NCBI RefSeq assembly: GCF_007785775.2
Contig: NZ_VNIK02000001.1
Coordinates: 886,498-950,497, forward strand
DNA from: Flagellimonas hadalis
GTDB taxonomy: Bacteria; Bacteroidota; Bacteroidia; Flavobacteriales; Flavobacteriaceae
Length of the DNA: 64,000 nt
Reading direction: 5' to 3'
A program made the translations under genes and the position numbers. Shown here one piece after another: positions 60,101 to 64,000 of this stretch (its first letter is position 1; each line of letters starts with the position of its first letter). The notes beneath the pieces were generated by a model. The model saw nothing but the letters and a program-made list of their open reading frames with translations. It was not told the DNA's origin and ran no database searches.

Positions 60101-62557
60101 TCCCGAAGCTAAGCTATAATCATAGACAAATGAAACAACCTTCGCCGATTTGCTCTTCAATCCCGCCCAATTATTTCCATCTTTGCTATCAAGAACATAA
60201 TCTTGACGGCTACAGTTAATATTTTTTATACCACCATCATCTGATATATCATCGAACCAATTAATAGTGTAATTGGTATTGGGACTAGGTGTGGAACTCA
60301 AATTGGTTGCATTGTTTTTGGTGATGGTCCCTAAGTCTAAGTTTTTGATCAGAACTATTTCTTTAAGCCTTAAAAGACTTTGCTCTTGAAAGTTGAAAGT
60401 TCGGGTGGAAGTGTTTTTATCCTTTCGGTGTTTGTATGTCAACTGCTTGCCCCTTGCATCACTACGTTCCTCCTTAACAAAAAGTGCGGTATGGGTTCTA
60501 GTAATCACTTTATCCAAATAATAAATCTCTTTGCGTCCCCATGAATAATTTTTTATTTGGTCATTCACTCCGCTCTCCTCATATTCCTCACCATGGGGAT
60601 TATACCAAATATATCCGTTACTCCACTTTCCATAATCGAAGGCCACCCAATAACCATAATCTGAATCATCCGGAATCTGATTATTGTTCATATCCACATA
60701 ATCTGGTCCCGTCACTGCGGTCAATAACCAATGGGTTGCAAATTGTTTCAACTGTCGCTTTTCATAAAAAGCATCATCTTCATTGGAATATTGTGGATCC
60801 ATTCCATATTGCCTAGCGATAACCTCATAGTTATAAACAGGGATGGTGTAGTGATACGTTTTTCCATCAGGTGCCACTATTTTAAAGGCGCCTATTCCAT
60901 CTGGTTCATGCGCTCCTCCACCATAAGCTGGAAGGCTTGAAATAGTCTTTAAAAGACCTTGGTCAAATCCTATGCCCATCGCAAGTTCAGCATTGGTATA
61001 ATAGTCCACATACCTGCCCGTAACTCTTCTCGATAAAGACAGGTTTGATGTAGAGGTCAAATAATTAAAAATATTGGTGCTATTTGCCGAGCTGCCATAA
61101 AAATTCTTTTGGGTCTGCAGCCATGAAGAGGCATAATCATTATCAAACTGAAAATCGGGCATTTGAGTAAAGTCTGTTGCCGTAGAATAGGAAGATCCCA
61201 TACCAGGCAACTCATGCGTCAACGTATAGTTTACAAATTGTTGTTCTACCTCTTTATTTAGCCCAATCAAAGCTCCATTTTGGTGTAATCGAGGCGTAAT
61301 GGACCCTCCTATACCCTGTCCTGTAACACGGTATCCATCATAATTGGGATATACTCCATTATTCGCATTGGAATTGAACGTACTTGATGTGGACACCCCA
61401 TATATATCTGAACTTACATGTACGTTAGAACTATTTTGTCCTAATGCAGTTCTATTATTCTTAAAATATAAAGGTCCATTGACAATATTGTCTTCTAGGT
61501 TATCAAGGTCTATGGTGGTTTTTTGCTTTCCGAATCTAAATGATAGTATCCCACCAGGTACTGGAACAAAGAGTGGAATATTGTATCCACTTTGTTTCAC
61601 ATTCCAATCACTGGCTGAAACCGATTGTGAAAATGAAGAGATACTAGCTCCAGTTCCGAAACCTTTGATTCCTGCAGAAACACCAACACCATGAGACGAA
61701 AAATTTACTTCCATACTATTTTTTTTGTTTCCCTCACCCGCCGAGTAGGTTGCATTTGCCGAAATATCCCCACTCCAGTTTGAGCTTATACCGAGGCCTA
61801 TAGATTGTGTATAACTATTCCCTGTTATATTCGGGTCAAATCCAAAACTCCCCCCTAAACTTATGCCATTGGCCCCAATACTTCCTCCAATGCCAAAACC
61901 ACTGTTCCCTATAGGAATACCGCCATTGATTGATACACCAGAAGTCCCTACGGACAATCCAACATTCCCAACATTTGTTGTTACATCTCCGACAGTTTTT
62001 AGAATACTGGTCCCAACGCTTACCGAACCACCAAAAGCACGGCTATCTCCCCAAGCAAGGTTAAGTCCTATAGATGTTCCTCCGCCCGTAGGGGAAAAGT
62101 CAATACTGGCAGAATAGTCTGTATACGTTGTTCCCTTGTTATAAAAATATTCTTTGAATGTCCCTTGGTCCCAGTCATCTGGGTAACCATTTACAGAACG
62201 TGTAATTACTCCTGGGTTTACATTCCAACCCAAACCTGCCCAGGTAGCTTCTTGATCCATTGCAATACCTGCATGATAGGCCAAGGACAAGGGATAGCCC
62301 CCCTCTGGGGAGGGTACATTCAACAAGGGCAGGACATAACTTAAGTCTCCTGTGGCCAGATTTACCATATCTGTGGCATCGACAGGTTCAAAACTGGATG
62401 CTTCTGGTGCGGTAGGCCCGTTATTGGAGGCCAAAAGCATATTCATGGGAAGTAGGCTTGGCAGAAAGACCAGCAATAAAAATGTCGCTACTATTTTGTG
62501 GGAAAATTTGGTTTTCCCATTCTTTTCTTTTTTGGAATGGTGAATTGGTCGTCTCAT
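57149..62557 (-). CDS. Giant secreted RHS-shell-like protein with PKD domain
   Basis: A 1802-residue protein. A basic N-terminus and signal (IVATFLLLVFLPSLLPMNML), then VNLATGDLSYVLPLLNVPSP and DQEATWAGLGWNVNPGVITR, typical openings of Bacteroidota RHS/SpvB-like shell proteins. A glycine-rich stretch of about 150 residues (about 150-300, e.g. SVGTSGVSINGGIPIGNSGF) and long beta-repeat regions follow. Near the C-terminus is a PKD domain (WNVNFGDGTSQNGTN, LSHSYSTTGSKTVTLTLNG). It lacks the RHS core and toxin end, which are supplied by the next gene after 12 bp. The pair may together form the toxin capsule. Confidence 0.82.
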   Translation of the reverse strand: MRRPIHHSKKEKNGKTKFSHKIVATFLLLVFLPSLLPMNMLLASNNGPTAPEASSFEPVDATDMVNLATGDLSYVLPLLNVPSPEGGYPLSLAYHAGIAMDQEATWAGLGWNVNPGVITRSVNGYPDDWDQGTFKEYFYNKGTTYTDYSASIDFSPTGGGTSIGLNLAWGDSRAFGGSVSVGTSILKTVGDVTTNVGNVGLSVGTSGVSINGGIPIGNSGFGIGGSIGANGISLGGSFGFDPNITGNSYTQSIGLGISSNWSGDISANATYSAGEGNKKNSMEVNFSSHGVGVSAGIKGFGTGASISSFSQSVSASDWNVKQSGYNIPLFVPVPGGILSFRFGKQKTTIDLDNLEDNIVNGPLYFKNNRTALGQNSSNVHVSSDIYGVSTSSTFNSNANNGVYPNYDGYRVTGQGIGGSITPRLHQNGALIGLNKEVEQQFVNYTLTHELPGMGSSYSTATDFTQMPDFQFDNDYASSWLQTQKNFYGSSANSTNIFNYLTSTSNLSLSRRVTGRYVDYYTNAELAMGIGFDQGLLKTISSLPAYGGGAHEPDGIGAFKIVAPDGKTYHYTIPVYNYEVIARQYGMDPQYSNEDDAFYEKRQLKQFATHWLLTAVTGPDYVDMNNNQIPDDSDYGYWVAFDYGKWSNGYIWYNPHGEEYEESGVNDQIKNYSWGRKEIYYLDKVITRTHTALFVKEERSDARGKQLTYKHRKDKNTSTRTFNFQEQSLLRLKEIVLIKNLDLGTITKNNATNLSSTPSPNTNYTINWFDDISDDGGIKNINCSRQDYVLDSKDGNNWAGLKSKSAKVVSFVYDYSLASGAPYTSASGRLTLKNVTFKGKGDNQLIPPYIFSYINKPYTLADKDEWGYDKYDPDQWSLQEITMPTGGKLTIDYDADTFSASLGQNISFATTNPDSNYIFEVTSNVDFSNFEVGLNDDVPVTHRKVLSCSDATNTYSMEMFDGTAKVINVLTPQKLRLQFNGTPSTVNSQFYGVHCDGLVSGNTYTRVDLSDAAYSTSIRVKSLTTTNGVDSYKTVYDYNIPGTNQSSGIVPYIPFGPYADEEIPYGMELPPPIPMYSHVKTTAYGTNNVSLGYTQYVFKSLPKNANINTLGDIIQISKDEETFSNSGANASVSVAQFNIRDNTASLGQLISTSSYNSYGQLMSKTINNYALPDNAPQGTTRESYQQYKILDYNSGSITDKWYVNSSTRTTYSSALLSTTVTQGGFTSTTYFDQHDPYSGQLLKTTTIQSDGTEFRTEAIPAYTRYAEMGSKVTNPAYKNMMVQEAMNKTFVMDNGAYKLIGAGIKTWSPWTYNPSNGGSTTKVWRKHKSFIWDGASDSNGFFIGYSGDYDGFNWSTSASSQPTDWKLVSQINAYDSYSMVLEVQDINGNKAATKMGDDDTKIIATANAPLAEMYYSGAEYLDGNTFDDGIDDVGRTTERSHTGSYAIKVTTEQGFKTIMSGHRTGKYKISVWASKDNYANARVYDGLSLKSFNGEKIIAGDWVLLNHYVDLSSSNKTIYVRANSGTLYFDDFRVHPVQSSMSSYVYNEWDELTYIIGANNLATQYIYNEGGQLCSTYAEVADQTGVTGGFKIISRSRLQYKNGDVGTCSNISGSIEADKSDATTGCAINFDITGSGGVTSWNVNFGDGTSQNGTNNPPTVLSHSYSTTGSKTVTLTLNGSQSYTANVSITASPTFTNASDNGNGYKTVTLNGTPGAPIIYSANMGGSSSGFSGYVSVNGVSSSLPTVGSSVTDVSAGVFPGSGSVSCILSLSSSGGGSGSISLRIEKPNDCGTVSTSVSKSSF

Positions 62558-62558
62558 T

Positions 62559-63182
62559 CTATAGGGTATTTTTAAAATTCAATTTTGGTTGCTCTTTCAG
62601 TTTTTTAGAGGAAATTTTGAACCCTACTTCTCCAGTATGAAAGCCCAAATCCTCAATGGTGAAATGAATGTAGTCTCCATTTAATAGCTCCTTGTCTTTG
62701 GGATACACCAATAATATGTTGGTGTTATTGGACATCCCATAAATCCTTGGATAGATATAGTCTGCCATGGGAATGGTATCTCTCTTTTGACTAATGAGAT
62801 GTACTCTTTCCGCCATGCCAAAAACCAACTGATCTACCATAGATCCAAAGGCGGTTCTATCACCAGCCATGCTGTTCAATAATTCTTGTCCATTGGCACT
62901 CATACCTAAGTTGAAATAGAGATAATCACCATACTTTTCCCTAAGGCTATCCACTTCTTCTTCTGAATAAATATCCCCAATCGCTTGTTGTACCAGCACG
63001 TCTGTTGGTCTGAAAGTCAATGTATAGACAACATTACCAATCTGCCTTTCATAATAATAACCATTGTCCATATCTTTGACATAGGACAATAACTCAGCCT
63101 CTGTATCAAAGGTGTTTTGCCTACAACTGCCAAAGAGTATGGCCAAGAGTATCACAATAGCGTTAATTCCTGCTTTGCTCAT
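62559..63182 (-). CDS. Uncharacterised lipoprotein upstream of RHS genes
   Basis: A 207-residue lipoprotein (lipobox LAILFGSC). The soluble part has GYYYERQIGNVVYTLTFRPT, LREKYGDYLYFNLGMSANGQ and YIHFTIEDLGFHTGEVGFKI. No known family. It is next to the giant RHS-shell gene (1 bp apart) and after an OmpH-like gene, so it may belong to the secretion or assembly of the RHS proteins. Confidence 0.65.
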   Translation of the reverse strand: MSKAGINAIVILLAILFGSCRQNTFDTEAELLSYVKDMDNGYYYERQIGNVVYTLTFRPTDVLVQQAIGDIYSEEEVDSLREKYGDYLYFNLGMSANGQELLNSMAGDRTAFGSMVDQLVFGMAERVHLISQKRDTIPMADYIYPRIYGMSNNTNILLVYPKDKELLNGDYIHFTIEDLGFHTGEVGFKISSKKLKEQPKLNFKNTL

Positions 63183-63194
63183 AGTAAAAATTTC

Positions 63195-63728
63195 TTAACT
63201 GCCCTGATATTCAGCATTGATTCCTTCCAATATGGTTTGGGTCAAATCGGAAACTTCATCTGCGTACATAATGTTACCACCTCCCTTGGCGCCAAAAATG
63301 ATACGGTATCCTTCCTTTTCTCCATATTCTTTTACATAATCATTGATATCATTGATTACCGTTTGGGTCATTTTTTGATCTTCTTCCTGGATTTGCTTTT
63401 GGATGGCCTGCTGATAATTATTAATCTGTTGTTGTTTATTTTGCAGTAATTGTTGTTTCAACTCCAATTCTTTTTTTGTCATAGATGCACGTTCCTTCTC
63501 ATAATTTTTTAATTCATTTTGCCAATCCGTTAATAAGCTATCCACATTGGCTTTCATTGCATTGGCTTTTTTATTGAAAGCATCGCGTTCGACTTTTGTG
63601 CGTCTATACCCCTCAACCAACTTGTTGATGTCCACGTACACCAGTTCCGATTTAGATTGGGTATAAAAAAATGTGGCAATACTTGCTAGGAGTGCCATGA
63701 GCGCAATGGGCAATGTGAGTTTGTTCAT
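63195..63728 (-). CDS. OmpH/Skp-like periplasmic coiled-coil chaperone
   Basis: A 177-residue protein starting at the ATG ending at 63728 (MNKLTLPIALMALLASIATF); an ATG at 63743 adds five residues. The mature part is a long coiled coil (KNYEKERASMTKKELELKQQ, then glutamine-rich) with the N-terminal VYVDINKLVEGYRRTK and C-terminal GYRIIFGAKGGGNIMYAD segments that match the OmpH/Skp fold. It would form trimers in the periplasm and hold outer-membrane or exported proteins. It lies at the front of the RHS locus and is distinct from housekeeping Skp by its context. Confidence 0.85.
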   Translation of the reverse strand: MNKLTLPIALMALLASIATFFYTQSKSELVYVDINKLVEGYRRTKVERDAFNKKANAMKANVDSLLTDWQNELKNYEKERASMTKKELELKQQLLQNKQQQINNYQQAIQKQIQEEDQKMTQTVINDINDYVKEYGEKEGYRIIFGAKGGGNIMYADEVSDLTQTILEGINAEYQGS

Positions 63729-63732
63729 AGAT

Positions 63733-64000
63733 TTAGTTGTCATTTGCCTGTTTAGGTTTGTTATTTACTTGGTTGATTACGATTAGCTTTTCGAGGTTGT
63801 TCAATCTTCCTTCCAATCTTTTATTTTGCTCTTTTTGCTCTTTCAATTCTCTCTGCTGCTGAATCGTATACAAGGTCAACTCCTCAATCTTCTCCAACAA
63901 CAACTTGTTCATCTCCCCCAATTCAATACCATTTGCTTCCACTTCCTTTGCGGAGGGTATGTTGAGTAGATGGCCCTTTTCTTTAATGTGCCGCTCAACT
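63733..64000 (-). CDS. C-terminus of a tail-fibre/endosialidase-chaperone-like protein (5' part outside window)
   Basis: The frame is open to the right edge and reads VERHIKEKGHLLNIPSAKEV, then GIELGEMNKLLLEKIEELTL, and a Lys/Glu/Gln coiled coil to NDN. This is the usual ending of Bacteroidota tail-fibre-domain or peptidase S74-like surface proteins, which have E.VE.YI...HLP.IPSA.EV...GI.LGEM. Only the last 88 residues are seen, so the GTG at 63942 is not the start. It precedes the OmpH-like gene with a small overlap when the latter starts at 63743. Confidence 0.82.
   Translation of the reverse strand, partial: VERHIKEKGHLLNIPSAKEVEANGIELGEMNKLLLEKIEELTLYTIQQQRELKEQKEQNKRLEGRLNNLEKLIVINQVNNKPKQANDN

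Overview
The window looks like a chromosomal segment of a marine member of the Flavobacteriaceae (Bacteroidota), perhaps close to Muricauda/Flagellimonas; the exact genus is a guess. The reasons are the gene families (7TMR-DISM hybrid kinase, TPR-LytS/LytTR pair, sigma/FecR/TonB-receptor triplet, DUF3570/DUF4266, DUF6443-type RHS protein, BNR/sortilin-like secreted protein), the near absence of Shine-Dalgarno sites, Bacteroidota-type -7 boxes (TAnnTTTG) and the moderate GC content. No rRNA gene, intact tRNA gene or CRISPR array was seen.

Layout. 1-4.2 kb: a DNA-alkylation/damage block on the minus strand (YafY-type WYL regulator, an Ada protein lacking its metal-binding domain, an Oxygenase-NA 2OG dioxygenase, a free-standing Ada metal-binding domain, and the start of AlkB). 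A DinB-family gene and a small HMA-like gene diverge from it, and two TGACA-N6-TGTCA palindromes lie over the divergent promoters. 4.3-10.2 kb: a large BNR-repeat secreted protein and a hybrid sensor kinase. 10.2-18 kb: a short-chain dehydrogenase-like protein, an AraC regulator and an RND tripartite efflux operon. 18.3-22.7 kb: a GlcNAc-6-sulfatase-like lipoprotein, CsbD, a Rho-N/DUF7218 protein, an AI-2E-family transporter and rpiA. 23-29.5 kb: an eight-gene envelope operon around LemA, DUF1266 and DUF3137. 29.7-34.7 kb: a cadherin-like lipoprotein and a LytS/LytTR-type two-component system.

34.9-46.3 kb: a segment bounded by a 16-bp direct repeat that resembles a tRNA 3' end, with an IS3 transposase remnant at the left and a tyrosine-integrase remnant at the right. 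It carries a diacylglycerol-kinase/LTA-synthase pair, a thioredoxin-ApbE-DUF4266-DUF3570 operon and, divergently, a sigma/FecR/TonB-dependent-transducer operon. This could be an old genomic island.

46.4-64 kb: one long run of minus-strand genes. Its upstream part encodes an RHS polymorphic-toxin locus: a tail-fibre-like C-terminus cut by the window edge, an OmpH-like protein, a lipoprotein, an 1802-residue RHS-shell protein, a 1279-residue RHS protein and a DUF1493 immunity candidate. Its downstream part is a type II secretion/type IV pilus-like operon (GspF, two pilin-like proteins, a minor-pilin-like protein, a PilP/GspC-like protein and lipoproteins) without a secretin or ATPase in view.

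Three loci contain single-base frame breaks. All four breaks are repaired by inserting one base, and three of them lie in G/C homopolymers. That pattern points to indel sequencing errors as much as to genuine pseudogenes.
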